The notes beneath the pieces are model-generated. The model made no database searches, was not told where the DNA came from, and saw only the letters and a program-made list of their open reading frames with translations. From the NCBI GenBank assembly GCA_026129465.1, contig JAHCIA010000001.1, positions 2,245,964 through 2,309,963 on the forward strand: 64,000 bases of DNA, written 5' to 3'. Both the position numbers and the translations under genes were made by a program. The stretch is from Flavobacteriales bacterium (GTDB lineage: Bacteria > Bacteroidota > Bacteroidia > Flavobacteriales_F > PHOS-HE28). Below, piece by piece: positions 33,962-44,205 of the stretch (position 1 is the first letter of the stretch; each line of letters begins with the position of its first letter).

Positions 33962-34614
33962 CCGAAACGGCGTTCCACCAGGTCGAGGAAGGTGGCGATG
34001 GCCTCCGGGTCGGGTTCCTTGGCGAGTTTGGAGAGCACCTCGTTCTGGAGGAATCCCAGTGCGCTCTCCTTGTCGGTCATGGCATTGATGGTGGTGATTG
34101 AACGCTCGAATCCGGCGCGGTCGCCGTTGAAGAGCTCGGCAACGAACCAGAATTTGTGCTGCAGGGTGATGGCCTTGCCCAGATCACCGATGGCCGCCCG
34201 CTCCAACTTTTCCGCCAATGTGGCGGGGGCTTGTGGCTTGTCCTTGGCGGCTGCGGGAGCCTTCTTGCGCGGGGTATGCCGCTCCTCCTGCGCGGGCGGT
34301 GCTTCGGTCGCTTCGATGGCTTCTATCAACGAGGTCTGGCGCGGCGATGCGCCCGGTGGCCGGGTGTCCAGCCGGATGGGTTCGGCCTCCGGACCTTCCT
34401 TCTCGGGTGCGGACGCGGTCTCCGTGCGCCGTGCTTCGCGCGCCTTATGGCGCAACACCACCAGGCGTTCGTAAAGCTCACGCGCATCCGCAGTGGCGGC
34501 TTCCAGGTCTTCCAGGCCCAGGGTGCCCGCCGCGAGGCCCACCTCGGCGGCCTGCAATGCGGCCACCAGGTCGCCCATTCTCCGGTATCCTTTCGCTTCG
34601 GCCATGTATGCCAT
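33958..34614 (-). CDS. Hypothetical helical protein with Ala/Pro-rich middle
   Basis: A 218-residue protein. Residues 1-65 are helical (DLVAALQAAEVGLAAG). Residues 66-138 are a low-complexity Pro/Ala/Glu/Lys linker. Residues 139-218 are a conserved-looking C-terminal domain (AITLQHKFWFVAELFNGDRA, then ESALGFLQNEVL) of the kind found at the end of Bacteroidota hypothetical proteins. The function is unknown. Alternative ATG at 34605. It overlaps the peptidase gene by 4 bp. The gene faces away from tdk. Confidence 0.6.
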   Translation of the reverse strand: MAYMAEAKGYRRMGDLVAALQAAEVGLAAGTLGLEDLEAATADARELYERLVVLRHKAREARRTETASAPEKEGPEAEPIRLDTRPPGASPRQTSLIEAIEATEAPPAQEERHTPRKKAPAAAKDKPQAPATLAEKLERAAIGDLGKAITLQHKFWFVAELFNGDRAGFERSITTINAMTDKESALGFLQNEVLSKLAKEPDPEAIATFLDLVERRFG

Positions 34615-34704
34615 GCGGGGCCCTGAAGGCCCCCCGCGAAGATCCCTATTTTCGCCGCACCCTGCAAACCGCGCCAACCCTGTCGTCGCGGACAAGGTCC
34701 CCTG

Positions 34705-35319
34705 ATGTTCCTGGAGCACACCGGCAACCGATCGCCCCGCAAGGGTTGGATCGAGGTGATCTGCGGCAGCATGTTCTCCGGCAAGACCGAGGAGTTGATC
34801 CGCCGCCTGCGCCGCGCCGAGTTCGCCAGGCAAAGCGTGGAGATCTTCAAGCCCAGCGTGGACACGCGCTATGCCGTGACCGAAGTGGTGAGCCACGACG
34901 CCAACACCATCCGCAGCACGCCCGTACCCAACAGCAGCAACCTGCCCTTGTTGGCCGCGGGCATCGAAGTGGTGGGGATCGACGAGGCGCAGTTCTTCGA
35001 CGCGGGACTGCCTGAGGTGTGCGCCGAATTGGCCCGAAGCGGCACGCGCGTGATCGTGGCCGGGCTGGACATGGATTTCCAGGGCCGGCCCTTCGGCCCC
35101 ATGCCGGCGCTGATGTCGATCGCGGAGTATGTCACCAAGGTCCATGCGATCTGCATGCGCTGCGGCGACCTGGCCAATTTCAGCCATCGCACCACCAAGG
35201 GCGACGCGCTGATCATGCTGGGCGAGACCGACCGTTACCAGCCGCTGTGCCGCCGCTGTTTCGAGAACGCACGCGCGCAGCATGCCGGTGCCGAACAGGG
35301 CGGAGAAAGCGACCGATGA
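34705..35319 (+). CDS. tdk: Thymidine kinase
   Basis: A 204-residue type II thymidine kinase. The P-loop is [31 protein letters not shown] is the Walker B-like region, with [14 protein letters not shown] next. CMRCGD and CRRCFEN supply the four zinc cysteines. It salvages thymidine to dTMP. Its stop overlaps the start of murF-alr as ATGA. A -7-like TATTTTCG is present at 34647-34654. Confidence 0.95.
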   Translation: MFLEHTGNRSPRKGWIEVICGSMFSGKTEELIRRLRRAEFARQSVEIFKPSVDTRYAVTEVVSHDANTIRSTPVPNSSNLPLLAAGIEVVGIDEAQFFDAGLPEVCAELARSGTRVIVAGLDMDFQGRPFGPMPALMSIAEYVTKVHAICMRCGDLANFSHRTTKGDALIMLGETDRYQPLCRRCFENARAQHAGAEQGGESDR

Positions 35320-37811
35320 TGGCGCAGCAGGGACACCCATTGCACGTGCTGGCCGGGGTGGTGGGTGCAACGCTCCACGGTGGCGACGGTGCCGCCCGCA
35401 TCACCCACCTGGCCATCGATTCGCGCAAGCCGATGCCCGTGGAAGGCACGCTGTTCATCTGCCTGCGTGGTGAGCGGCACGACGGCCACCGCTACATCCC
35501 GGAATTGATCGCGCGCGGCGTGCGCCATTTTCTGGTGCAGAACGACAGCCCTCTGCCCGCACCAGAGATCCCTTGGAGCGGTCCCTCGGCGGAATTCGTG
35601 ACCGTGGCGGATACACGCGACGCCCTGCAACGCCTCGCCGCCTGGCACCGGGCGCACTTCCAATTTCCCGTGGTGGGCATCACCGGCAGCAACGGCAAGA
35701 CGGTGGTGAAGGAATGGCTCTTCCAACTGTTGCGCGGCAGCGAGCACATCGTGCGCAGCCCGGGCAGCTGGAATTCGCAGGTGGGCGTGCCGTTGAGCGT
35801 GTGGGAGATGCACGAGGGACACACGCTGGGGCTGATCGAGGCGGGGATCAGTGAACCGGGCGAGATGGAACGCCTGCGCGCGGTGGTCAAACCTTCCATC
35901 GGGCTGTTCACCAACATCGGCCCGGCACATGGTGAGAACTTCCACAGTGACCTGGACAAGGCCCTGGAGAAGGTCAAATTGTTCCGCGACGCGGGAACGT
36001 TGGTCTACTGCGCGGACCACGGCACCGTGCATGAAGCGGTGACGAAAGCCGGCCTGGGACAACGCGCCACGCTGCGCACCTGGAGCCGCGAGCGCAACGG
36101 CTGGCTCCATGTACCGCATGAACGAAGGACCGCGAACGGCACGGCGATCCACGTGATCAACGATGAGGCCGACTTCACTTTCGAGATCCCCTTCACCGAT
36201 CCGGCCTCCGTGGAGAACGCGATGCATTGTGTGACACTGCTGTTGCATCTGGGCCATCGGCCAGCATGGATCGCGGAGCGCACACCTTTGCTCGCGCCCG
36301 TGGCCATGCGCATGGAGGTGCTCGATGGCATGCACGGCATCACGTTGATCAACGACACGTACAGCAACGACGCGGCCTCGCTCGCCATCGCCTTGGAACA
36401 CCTGGAGGCGATCGCGGCGGGCCGCCCCAAGGCGGTGGTGCTGAGCGACATCCTCGAAAGCGGCGATGCGGCCGAAGTGCTGTATGCCCGTGTGGCCGCG
36501 CTGCTGCAACGGGCCGGCGTGGAGAAACTCCTGACGGTGGGGCCTCGCATCGCGGCGGAGAAGCACCGCTTCACCTGTTCCGTGGAAGACCACCCGGACA
36601 CCGACCATCTCCTCACCTCCACCGATCCCGCCACATTGGCCGGATATGCGGTACTGGTGAAGGGCGCTCGGGCGTTCGCGCTGGAACGCGTGACCCAACG
36701 CTGGCAGCGCCAAGTGCATGGCACCGTGCTGGAGATCGATCTGGAGGCCGTGCGCCACAACCTGAACCACTACCGCGCCCTCTTGGGACCACAGGTGCGC
36801 ATCATGGCCATGGTGAAGGCCTTCGGCTATGGCGGTGGCGCGGTCGAACTCGCCCGCTTGCTGGCGCACGAGCGCGTGCACTACCTCGGCGTGGCCTATG
36901 CCGACGAAGGCATCGATCTGCGACAGCATGGCATCGGCACGCCCATCCTGGTGATGAACCCCGAGCCGGTGCCCTTCGAGGTGATGCGCCGATTCCAGCT
37001 CGAAGCGGAGGTCTACGACCTGCACGGCCTGCGAGAAGCCGATCAGCATGCTGGCAGCGACCCTGCCATGCCGCCTATCCATCTCAAGCTTGACACGGGC
37101 ATGCGGCGTTTGGGCTTCGCGCCGGAGGATCTGCCGGCCCTGCTGGAAGCCCTGCGCGATGCCCGGCACCTGCGCGTGGCGTCGATCCTCTCCCACTTTT
37201 CCGCGGCCGACGACCCGGCCCAGGACGATCACACCCGCCAGCAGCTGTCCACTTTCCTGCGCATGGCCGACGCGATCGCCGAAACGCTCGGCTACCGGCC
37301 GCTGCGGCATATCGCCCACAGCGCCGGCACCACACGCTTCCCAGCTGCGCGGCTGGACATGGTGCGCCTCGGCATCGGCCTGCACGGCATCGGTTTCGAC
37401 GTGAACGAACAAGACCTTTTGCGGCCCGTGGCCACCTTGCGCACCCCCGTGGCCCAGATCAAACACCTGCGCGCCGGCGACACGGTGGGCTATGGCCGAA
37501 GTTGGCGTGCCGAAGGAGCCCGCGTGATCGCCACCCTGCCCATCGGCTATGCGGATGGCATTTCAAGACGGCTCAGCAATGGGGTGGGACGCGTTTGGAT
37601 CCATGGGAAGGCGGCACCCATCGTGGGCCGGGTATGCATGGACATGTGCATGGTGGACGTGACCGGTATCCCCTGCGATGTGGGCGATGAGGCGATCGTG
37701 TTCGGGCCGGAGCACCCTGTGGGCGAGTTGGCCGCGGCATTGGGCACCATTCCCTATGAGGTGCTCACCTCCATTCCGCCCCGTGTGAAGCGCGTGTACC
37801 TGCGGGGCTGA
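35316..37811 (+). CDS. murF-alr: MurF-Alr fusion (UDP-MurNAc-pentapeptide synthetase / alanine racemase)
   Basis: An 831-residue bifunctional enzyme of the Bacteroidota type. Residues about 1-455 are Mur[15 protein letters not shown] is the ATP site, and [20 protein letters not shown] and [14 protein letters not shown] follow. Residues about 460-831 are alanine racemase: [18 protein letters not shown] carries the PLP lysine, [12 protein letters not shown] follows, and [13 protein letters not shown] is C-terminal. It makes and attaches D-Ala-D-Ala to the peptidoglycan precursor. The ATG at 35316 overlaps the tdk stop. Confidence 0.95.
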   Translation: MMAQQGHPLHVLAGVVGATLHGGDGAARITHLAIDSRKPMPVEGTLFICLRGERHDGHRYIPELIARGVRHFLVQNDSPLPAPEIPWSGPSAEFVTVADTRDALQRLAAWHRAHFQFPVVGITGSNGKTVVKEWLFQLLRGSEHIVRSPGSWNSQVGVPLSVWEMHEGHTLGLIEAGISEPGEMERLRAVVKPSIGLFTNIGPAHGENFHSDLDKALEKVKLFRDAGTLVYCADHGTVHEAVTKAGLGQRATLRTWSRERNGWLHVPHERRTANGTAIHVINDEADFTFEIPFTDPASVENAMHCVTLLLHLGHRPAWIAERTPLLAPVAMRMEVLDGMHGITLINDTYSNDAASLAIALEHLEAIAAGRPKAVVLSDILESGDAAEVLYARVAALLQRAGVEKLLTVGPRIAAEKHRFTCSVEDHPDTDHLLTSTDPATLAGYAVLVKGARAFALERVTQRWQRQVHGTVLEIDLEAVRHNLNHYRALLGPQVRIMAMVKAFGYGGGAVELARLLAHERVHYLGVAYADEGIDLRQHGIGTPILVMNPEPVPFEVMRRFQLEAEVYDLHGLREADQHAGSDPAMPPIHLKLDTGMRRLGFAPEDLPALLEALRDARHLRVASILSHFSAADDPAQDDHTRQQLSTFLRMADAIAETLGYRPLRHIAHSAGTTRFPAARLDMVRLGIGLHGIGFDVNEQDLLRPVATLRTPVAQIKHLRAGDTVGYGRSWRAEGARVIATLPIGYADGISRRLSNGVGRVWIHGKAAPIVGRVCMDMCMVDVTGIPCDVGDEAIVFGPEHPVGELAAALGTIPYEVLTSIPPRVKRVYLRG

Positions 37812-37878
37812 GGTCAGCCTTCCAAGCGGCGCCGGGCATCCGCACGGTGCGCACCCCGAACGCCCGGGCGGGTTTCCC

Positions 37879-37886
37879 TAAGTTTG
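37879..37886 (+). promoter_or_regulatory. -7 box (TAAGTTTG) of the first S8 protease gene
   Basis: A perfect TAnnTTTG match 26 nt before the ATG at 37913, in the gap after murF-alr. It supports an independent transcript and the chosen start. Confidence 0.5.
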
Positions 37887-37912
37887 GGCAAACCTGCGAA
37901 GAGACCCTGACC

Positions 37913-40693
37913 ATGAGATATCCAATGTTTGCGGTGGTGCTCGGCACCGCCCTTATGCTGCCGTTCCAGGCGGCCTCACAAGACCCAGGCATCATCCCCG
38001 GTGACATTCTGGTGATGATCACCCCCGACGGTGACCCGCACACCATCGCCAACGATCTGCGCCATGTGGACAACTTGTTCACCAACATGCGGGTGGACCA
38101 CCTGGCCAGCGAACCCATGCGCATCTGGCTGCTGAAGTTCGATCCCGGCACGGTGCCCCAGGAGCGCATGCTCGAAGAAGTGAAACGCCACCCGGACGTG
38201 ATGATCGCCCAGAACGACCACCCGGTGAGCTTCCGCATCGTGCCCAACGACCCGCAATACAACCAGCAGTGGCACCACCCGAACATCCAGTCGCCCCAAG
38301 CCTGGGACTACACCACCGGCGGTCTCACCGCCACGGGCGATACGATCGTGCTGTGCGTGATCGAAGGTGCCAACCTGCTGCACACGGACCTGGTGGGCAA
38401 TCGCTGGCTCAACTACGGTGAGATCCCCAACAACGGGATCGACGATGATGGCAATGGCTACGTGGACGACCACCGCGGCTGGAACCCCGGCGGCAACAAC
38501 GACAATGTATACAGCGGCGCTCACGGCACGCAGGTGGCCGGCATGCTCGGCGCCAAAGGCAACAACGGTGTGGGTGTCTCTGGCGCCAATTGGGACGTGA
38601 AGATCATGGTGGTGACCGTGGGCAACCTGTCGCAGGCGAACGTGATCGCCAGCTACACCTACCCGCTGGTGATGCGCCGCCGTTACAACAACAGCAACGG
38701 TGCGCAAGGCTCCTTCGTGGTGGCCACCAACGCCAGCTGGGGCATCGATGGCGGCAACCCCAACAACTACCCGCTCTGGTGTGCCGTGTATGACACCCTG
38801 GGCACCGCGGGCATCCTCAGCTGCGGGGCCACGGCCAACAACAACGTGAACGTGGACGTGGTGGGCGATATGCCCACGGCCTGCCCCAGCCCATTCATGG
38901 TGAGCGTGACAGCCACCAACAACCAGAACAACCGCACCTTCAGCGCTTATGGTCTCACCACCATCGATGTGGGCGCGCCGGGCAACAACGTGTACACCAC
39001 CAGCGGCAGCAACACGTATGGCAGTACGAGTGGAACCTCCTTCGCCAGTCCGCTTACCGCAGGGGTGATCGGTCTGTTGTACAGTGCGCCCTGTCCTTCA
39101 CTGATGTCGCTCGTGCATGGCGACCCACAAGCCGGAGCCATGTACATACGGCAAATGCTCTTCGATGGCGTGGACGTGGTGGGCAACCTGCCCGGCACCA
39201 TCGTCACCGGAGGAAGGATCAACGCCTTCAAGAGCATGCAGCTGATCATGAACGCCTGCTCGGCCTGCGCGCCCGCCACCAGCCCGGCAGTTACAGCGCC
39301 CACGCCCGGCACGGCCAACTTCACGTGGAACGCCCCCGGTGGCGGTCCCTTCACCGTGCGCTACCGCGTGGTGGGTGCTCCCAACTGGATCGTGGTGAAC
39401 GGTGTGGATGGCAACATCTATCAGGCCACCGGTCTGGCCCCTTGCAGCCCCTATGAGTTCCAAGTGGATGTGGATTGCGGAGGTGGTGAAAGCAGTGGCT
39501 TCACCAACAGCGTGGTGCTCCAACCGCCTGCGGAAGCCGCTCCGCAGATCGGCCAGAGCGGACCCCTCATTTTCTGCCTGGGCGGCAGTGTCACGCTCAC
39601 CTCCTCCGTGGCCCAAGGCATCCAGTGGAGCACGGGCGCGAACACGCCCTCCATCGTGGTGCAGCAGAGCGGCACATACACCGCCACGCTGAATGGTGTT
39701 TGTGGCACCTACGTTTCCGCACCCGTGACGGTGACCGTAGTGGGCGACCAGCCGCCAGAGGCACCGAGCGTCACCATACCAGGACCCGGCGTGGCCTCGC
39801 TCAATGCCAGCGGCGACAGCGTGGTGTGGTACGCCACTTCCTCAGGCGGTGCGCCCATCGGCTACGGCAGTCCGTGGAACACACCCTTCGTGAATGAACC
39901 CACCAGCTTCTGGGTGGGCAACGTGGTCACCTTCCAACCGGCGCCTGACTTTGGCGGGCGGACCAACTTCTCGCAGCCTGGCATCTACCACACCAACGCC
40001 AACAACTGGCTGACCTTCACGGCGAACGAGTCGTTCACGATCAAGAGCGTGAAGGTCTATGCCAACGGCGCGGGCAACCGGCCCATCGGCCTGGTGAACA
40101 TGCCATCGGGCACGGTGGTGCAACAGGCCACGTTCAATGTTCCCAACGGTGAAAGCCGCGTGGACCTGAACTTCAACGTACCGGGACCCGGCACTTACGG
40201 CCTGCGTGTGATGAGCGGCAATCCACAATTGTGGCGTGATGGGATCGGAAGCGGCACATCCTTCCCCTATCCGCTGGGCGGCCTGGGCGCGGTGACCGGT
40301 AGCACGGTGACCGGTGCCGATGCGGGAGCCTATTACTACTTCTTCTACGACTGGGAGGTGCAGCGTGCGGCGGTCACCTGCAACACCGGGCTGACCCAGG
40401 TGAACGTGGACTTCAGCGTAGGTCTGGAAGAAACGTTGACGACCACCGGTGTGAGCATGTTCCCCAACCCGGCGGACCGGGACATCTTCTTCGACGTCAC
40501 CGGTGCGCTGGCCAACGAAAGGCTGCAGATCATCCTGCTGGACAACACCGGCCGTGAGGTGGCACGCAAGAGCACCGACAATGGCCGGGCCACCATCACC
40601 ACGGCATTCCTCGCCAATGGCCTGTACCATTACCGAGTGTTGCACGGTACGGAGGAAGTGGCCTACGGCAAATTCGTGGTGAACCACCTGTGA
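37913..40693 (+). CDS. Secreted subtilisin-like (S8) protease, T9SS cargo, Glu at catalytic Asp
   Basis: 926 residues: signal peptide (1-22), I9-like propeptide (about 25-105), S8 catalytic domain (about 125-430), fn3-like domain, Ig-like domains including a CHU_C type, a ~150-residue module shared with the FG-GAP protein at 27055, and a C-terminal T9SS domain (MFPNPADRDIFFDV). Catalytic positions are His204 (AHGTQVAG), Asn273 and Ser376 (GTSFASPLTAG). The usual DTG Asp is replaced by Glu151 (CVIEGANLLHTDL). A UUCG hairpin terminator follows. Confidence 0.85.
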   Translation: MRYPMFAVVLGTALMLPFQAASQDPGIIPGDILVMITPDGDPHTIANDLRHVDNLFTNMRVDHLASEPMRIWLLKFDPGTVPQERMLEEVKRHPDVMIAQNDHPVSFRIVPNDPQYNQQWHHPNIQSPQAWDYTTGGLTATGDTIVLCVIEGANLLHTDLVGNRWLNYGEIPNNGIDDDGNGYVDDHRGWNPGGNNDNVYSGAHGTQVAGMLGAKGNNGVGVSGANWDVKIMVVTVGNLSQANVIASYTYPLVMRRRYNNSNGAQGSFVVATNASWGIDGGNPNNYPLWCAVYDTLGTAGILSCGATANNNVNVDVVGDMPTACPSPFMVSVTATNNQNNRTFSAYGLTTIDVGAPGNNVYTTSGSNTYGSTSGTSFASPLTAGVIGLLYSAPCPSLMSLVHGDPQAGAMYIRQMLFDGVDVVGNLPGTIVTGGRINAFKSMQLIMNACSACAPATSPAVTAPTPGTANFTWNAPGGGPFTVRYRVVGAPNWIVVNGVDGNIYQATGLAPCSPYEFQVDVDCGGGESSGFTNSVVLQPPAEAAPQIGQSGPLIFCLGGSVTLTSSVAQGIQWSTGANTPSIVVQQSGTYTATLNGVCGTYVSAPVTVTVVGDQPPEAPSVTIPGPGVASLNASGDSVVWYATSSGGAPIGYGSPWNTPFVNEPTSFWVGNVVTFQPAPDFGGRTNFSQPGIYHTNANNWLTFTANESFTIKSVKVYANGAGNRPIGLVNMPSGTVVQQATFNVPNGESRVDLNFNVPGPGTYGLRVMSGNPQLWRDGIGSGTSFPYPLGGLGAVTGSTVTGADAGAYYYFFYDWEVQRAAVTCNTGLTQVNVDFSVGLEETLTTTGVSMFPNPADRDIFFDVTGALANERLQIILLDNTGREVARKSTDNGRATITTAFLANGLYHYRVLHGTEEVAYGKFVVNHL

Positions 40694-40715
40694 CCCACCG
40701 TCACGCCCGAAACGC

Positions 40716-40746
40716 GAACAGGGGGCTTCGGCCCCCTGTTCCTTTT
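40716..40746 (+). terminator. Intrinsic terminator after the first S8 protease
   Basis: A perfect 11-bp stem (40716-40726 with 40731-40741, GAACAGGGGGC arm) is closed by a TTCG tetraloop and followed by CTTTT. It separates the two protease genes into different transcripts. Confidence 0.85.
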
Positions 40747-40768
40747 GCCGCCTGCCACATGGCGGGAA

Positions 40769-40776
40769 TAACTTTG
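40769..40776 (+). promoter_or_regulatory. -7 box (TAACTTTG) of the second S8 protease gene
   Basis: A perfect TAnnTTTG match abutting an ATG at 40777. Since transcription should start a few bases later, the next in-frame ATG at 40792 is the likely start. Confidence 0.5.
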
Positions 40777-40791
40777 ATGTTCCCCGCCCGC

Positions 40792-43413
40792 ATGTTCCGC
40801 ACCAGCCCATTTCTCGTCCTGGCTTTCCTGATGAACGCCTTGCCCGCCTCCGCCCAGGAAGCGGCCCATATACCCGGACAGTTGCTGGTGATGATGGCCC
40901 AGGGCCGCACGCCGGAGCATGTGGTGCGCGATCTGGCCACTGTTGAGGGCGCCCCGACAGGGCTGCATGTGGTGGAGGCATTGAGCGCACCGATGCGTTG
41001 TTGGCTGCTTCGGTTCGATCACGCTTCGGTCCCACAGCCGGTGATGTTGCGCGCCATACTGTCGCATCCCGATGTGCTGCTGGCGCAGAACGACCACCTG
41101 ATCGAGGACCGCAGCGTACCGGACGATCCGCAGTACCCGGACCAATGGCACCATGAGAAGGTCGCCAGCGAAGGCGCCTGGGCTTTCAGCACGGGCGGCC
41201 TCACCGCCACGGGCGACACCATCGTGGTGTGCATCATCGAACGCGTGGACCTGCCCCATCCGGACCTTGCCGGCAACGCCTGGATGAACCATGCGGAGAT
41301 CCCCGGCAATGGGATCGACGATGATGGGAACGGCTATGTGGACGACCACCGCGGCTGGAACCCCGGCGCGAACAACGACGACGTGTATGGTGGATCGCAC
41401 GGTACGCAGGTGGCCGGCATGGCGGGTGCGAAAGGCGACAACGGGATCGGGGTAACGGGGGCCAACTGGAATGTGAAGCTGATGGTGGTGAACCACGGCG
41501 GCGTGAGCGAGTCGCAGGTGGTGGCGGCCTACACCTATCCGCTGGTGATGCGGCGCAGGTACAACGCGTCGGGTGGCACGGAGGGCGGGTTCGTGGTGGC
41601 CACCAACGCCAGCTGGGGCATCAACGGCGGGCAGCCGTCCAACTCACCCATCTGGTGCGCCATGTACGACACGCTCGGCACCGCGGGCATCCTCAACTGC
41701 GGCGCCACGGCCAACAGCAATGTGGACGTGGACGTGGTGGGCGATCTGCCCACGGCCTGCCCCAGCGACTACATGGTGGGCGTGACGGCCACCAACAGCA
41801 ACGACATGCGCACCAACAGTGCATACGGCCTGAACAGCATCGATGTGGCGGCACCGGGCAACAGCGTGCTCACCACCAGCATCGGCGGCGGCTATGGCCT
41901 GGCCAATGGCACCTCCTTCGCCAGCCCGCTCACCGCAGGGGTCATCGGCTTGTTGTACGGTGCGCCCTGCCCTGCGCTCATGGAACTGGTGCATGCCGAC
42001 CCACAAGCCGGCGCGCTCTACATCCGGCAGATGTTGTTCGACGGCGTGGATCCGGTGGGCAACCTGCCGGGCACGATCGCCACCGGGGGCCGCATCAACG
42101 CGGCCAACAGCATGCAGCTGATCATGGCCGCCTGCGGCAGTTGCGTACCGCCCTTCAATCTGCAGGCGTACAACACGGCCATCGGCACCGCCATCCTCGC
42201 CTGGAACGCCATTCCCGCCGATACCTACACCTTGCGCTACCGGCCAGTGGGTTCAGGAACATGGACCGAGGTGGAAGCGATCACCAGCACCAGCCAAACG
42301 GTCACCGACCTGCTGGCCTGCACGGTCCACGAATTCCAAGTGGCCTCCATCTGCGGCGGTGAGGAAAGCGCGCCGAGCAGCACCTACGTATGGACCTCCG
42401 AGGGCTGCTGCCACCACCCCGGCGCGCCACAACTGCTGGCCCACGATGAGGGCAGTCTGGAGGTGGCCTGGGGCGATGTTCTCGCGGCCACCGCATTCGA
42501 TCTGCGCTGGCGTGCAAGTGGAACGGAGGATTGGAATGAAGTGTCCGGGATCATGAGCGGCTCCCACACACTCTATGGCCTCGCTGCCTGCACAGGCCAT
42601 GAGCTTCAGGCGCGCAGCATATGCGGCGGCGAAGTGTCCCCCTGGTCGCCCACGGCCCTGTTCTTCACCACCGACTGTGGCGCTTGCGTGGACCTGATTT
42701 ATTGCCCTTCAGCATCGGCCAACTCCTTCACCGAGTGGATCGACCGCGTTCGCATCGGCACCATCGACCACACCTCGGGCAATGATGGCGGCTATGGCGA
42801 TCATACCGGCCTCTCCACCGAGCTCCCCATCGGGGCGCCCATTCCCTTCATACTAACGCCTGGCTATGCCTTCTTCCCCTTCGCACAATGGTTCCGCATC
42901 TGGATGGACCTGGACCGTGACGGATCGTTCACCGGTGCTGACGAATTGGTCTTCGATGCGAGCGGAACCGTCAACACGGACCTCGCTGCCGACCTCACCG
43001 TTCCCATCGGCACTGAACCCGGACCGGTACGCATCCGCATCGCCATGAAGTACCAGAGCGCGGTGCCCACGGGCTGCACCAACGGTTACGACTTCGGGGA
43101 GACCGAGGACTATTGCGCGAACCTATCCCCCTTCGACGCCATCGGCGAACAAGGTGGCGTGACGGGTGGCGGCGCATGGGTGTTTGTGGACCAGGCCGGG
43201 CAACTGGCGCACTTCCATTCCCGCCATGCCCATCCCGGAGCCGTGGCGGAAGTGCTCGTCATGGACCATGGCGGGCGCTTGTTGCTGCGTGGGATGATGC
43301 GCGATGGCCGGGCCGTGATCCCCGTGCATGACCTTGCCGCCGGTGCCTATGTGTTCCGCATCCGGTCCGCACCAGGGCAATTGGCGCACGGACGTTTCGT
43401 CCTCACCCGCTGA
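40792..43413 (+). CDS. Second subtilisin-like (S8) protease with fn3, GEVED and T9SS domains
   Basis: 873 residues: signal peptide (1-20), propeptide, S8 domain, two fn3-like domains (about 460-630), a GEVED-type domain (NGYDFGETEDYCAN) and a T9SS sorting domain at the end. The catalytic domain is closely similar to that of the upstream protease, so this is a tandem paralogue with a different C-terminus. His203 and Ser375 are present. The catalytic Asp position is again Glu (Glu150, CIIERVDLPHPDL). The start was chosen from the -7 box at 40769-40776. Confidence 0.82.
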   Translation: MFRTSPFLVLAFLMNALPASAQEAAHIPGQLLVMMAQGRTPEHVVRDLATVEGAPTGLHVVEALSAPMRCWLLRFDHASVPQPVMLRAILSHPDVLLAQNDHLIEDRSVPDDPQYPDQWHHEKVASEGAWAFSTGGLTATGDTIVVCIIERVDLPHPDLAGNAWMNHAEIPGNGIDDDGNGYVDDHRGWNPGANNDDVYGGSHGTQVAGMAGAKGDNGIGVTGANWNVKLMVVNHGGVSESQVVAAYTYPLVMRRRYNASGGTEGGFVVATNASWGINGGQPSNSPIWCAMYDTLGTAGILNCGATANSNVDVDVVGDLPTACPSDYMVGVTATNSNDMRTNSAYGLNSIDVAAPGNSVLTTSIGGGYGLANGTSFASPLTAGVIGLLYGAPCPALMELVHADPQAGALYIRQMLFDGVDPVGNLPGTIATGGRINAANSMQLIMAACGSCVPPFNLQAYNTAIGTAILAWNAIPADTYTLRYRPVGSGTWTEVEAITSTSQTVTDLLACTVHEFQVASICGGEESAPSSTYVWTSEGCCHHPGAPQLLAHDEGSLEVAWGDVLAATAFDLRWRASGTEDWNEVSGIMSGSHTLYGLAACTGHELQARSICGGEVSPWSPTALFFTTDCGACVDLIYCPSASANSFTEWIDRVRIGTIDHTSGNDGGYGDHTGLSTELPIGAPIPFILTPGYAFFPFAQWFRIWMDLDRDGSFTGADELVFDASGTVNTDLAADLTVPIGTEPGPVRIRIAMKYQSAVPTGCTNGYDFGETEDYCANLSPFDAIGEQGGVTGGGAWVFVDQAGQLAHFHSRHAHPGAVAEVLVMDHGGRLLLRGMMRDGRAVIPVHDLAAGAYVFRIRSAPGQLAHGRFVLTR

Positions 43414-43431
43414 CCCCGCCCGCGACCCGGA

Positions 43432-43439
43432 TATCTTTG
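43432..43439 (+). promoter_or_regulatory. -7 box (TATCTTTG) of the glycosyltransferase gene at 43447
   Basis: A perfect TAnnTTTG match 7 nt before the ATG. It gives a leader of at most a few bases. Confidence 0.5.
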
Positions 43440-43446
43440 GCCGCGC

Positions 43447-44205
43447 ATGGCAGGTATCTCGGCGGTCATCATCACGCGCGATGAAGCGCATGACATCGGC
43501 CGCTGCATCGCATCGGTGCAAGGCGTGGCCGATGAAGTGGTGGTGGTGGATTCCGGCAGCACGGACGACACCTGTGCGATCGCCAGGGCCGCCGGTGCCC
43601 GCGTGGTGGAGCATGCTTGGGAAGGTTATGCGGCGCAGAAGAATTTCGCCAATGGCCTCGCGGTGCACGATCACATCCTTTCCCTGGACGCCGATGAAGC
43701 CCTTTCACCGGAACTGGCAAGGGTGATCCTGGAAGTGAAGCGTACCGGCCCGCATGGCGCCTATCGCTTCGCACGGCTCACCAACTATTGCGGCACCTGG
43801 GTGCGTCATGGCGGCTGGTATCCCGATGTGAAGCTCCGGCTCTTCCCCAAGGGTGCCGCGCGCTGGGAGGGCGAACATGTGCATGAGGAACTCCGTCTGG
43901 ATGCCGGGACCGAAGTACACGATCTGAAAGGCGACCTGTTGCATTGGTCCTACCGCAGCGTCAAGGAGCATCTGGAGCGCATCGAGCGATACAGTGATCT
44001 GCACGCCCTGAAAATGAACGCCGAGGGCAGGCGCGCCACTTGGACCAAACGCCTCTTCGCGCCACCGTTCAAGTTCTTCCAGGGCTATGTGTTGCTGCTC
44101 GGCTTCCTCGACGGCCTCGCCGGACTTCGCATCGCCTGGTACTCCGCATACGCCGTGGCGATGAAATACACCAAACTCCAGCGGTTGGGCCTTGCGCGAA
44201 CCTGA
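43447..44205 (+). CDS. Family 2 glycosyltransferase (WaaE/KdtX-like)
   Basis: 252 residues. The GT-A fold starts with ISAVIITRDEAHDIGRCI, DEVVVVDSGSTDDT follows, and SLDADEALS is the metal-binding DxD-like motif. The middle (GTWVRHGGWYPDVKLRLFPK, then HVHEEL) and the C-terminal hydrophobic end resemble lipopolysaccharide-core glycosyltransferases such as WaaE. It probably transfers a sugar onto lipid A core or a cell-surface polysaccharide; the acceptor is unknown. It overlaps the next gene by 14 bp. Confidence 0.85.
   Translation: MAGISAVIITRDEAHDIGRCIASVQGVADEVVVVDSGSTDDTCAIARAAGARVVEHAWEGYAAQKNFANGLAVHDHILSLDADEALSPELARVILEVKRTGPHGAYRFARLTNYCGTWVRHGGWYPDVKLRLFPKGAARWEGEHVHEELRLDAGTEVHDLKGDLLHWSYRSVKEHLERIERYSDLHALKMNAEGRRATWTKRLFAPPFKFFQGYVLLLGFLDGLAGLRIAWYSAYAVAMKYTKLQRLGLART

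Noticed and set aside
35235-37466. A 743-codon minus-strand open frame
   Set aside because: Antisense to murF-alr; no recognisable motif.
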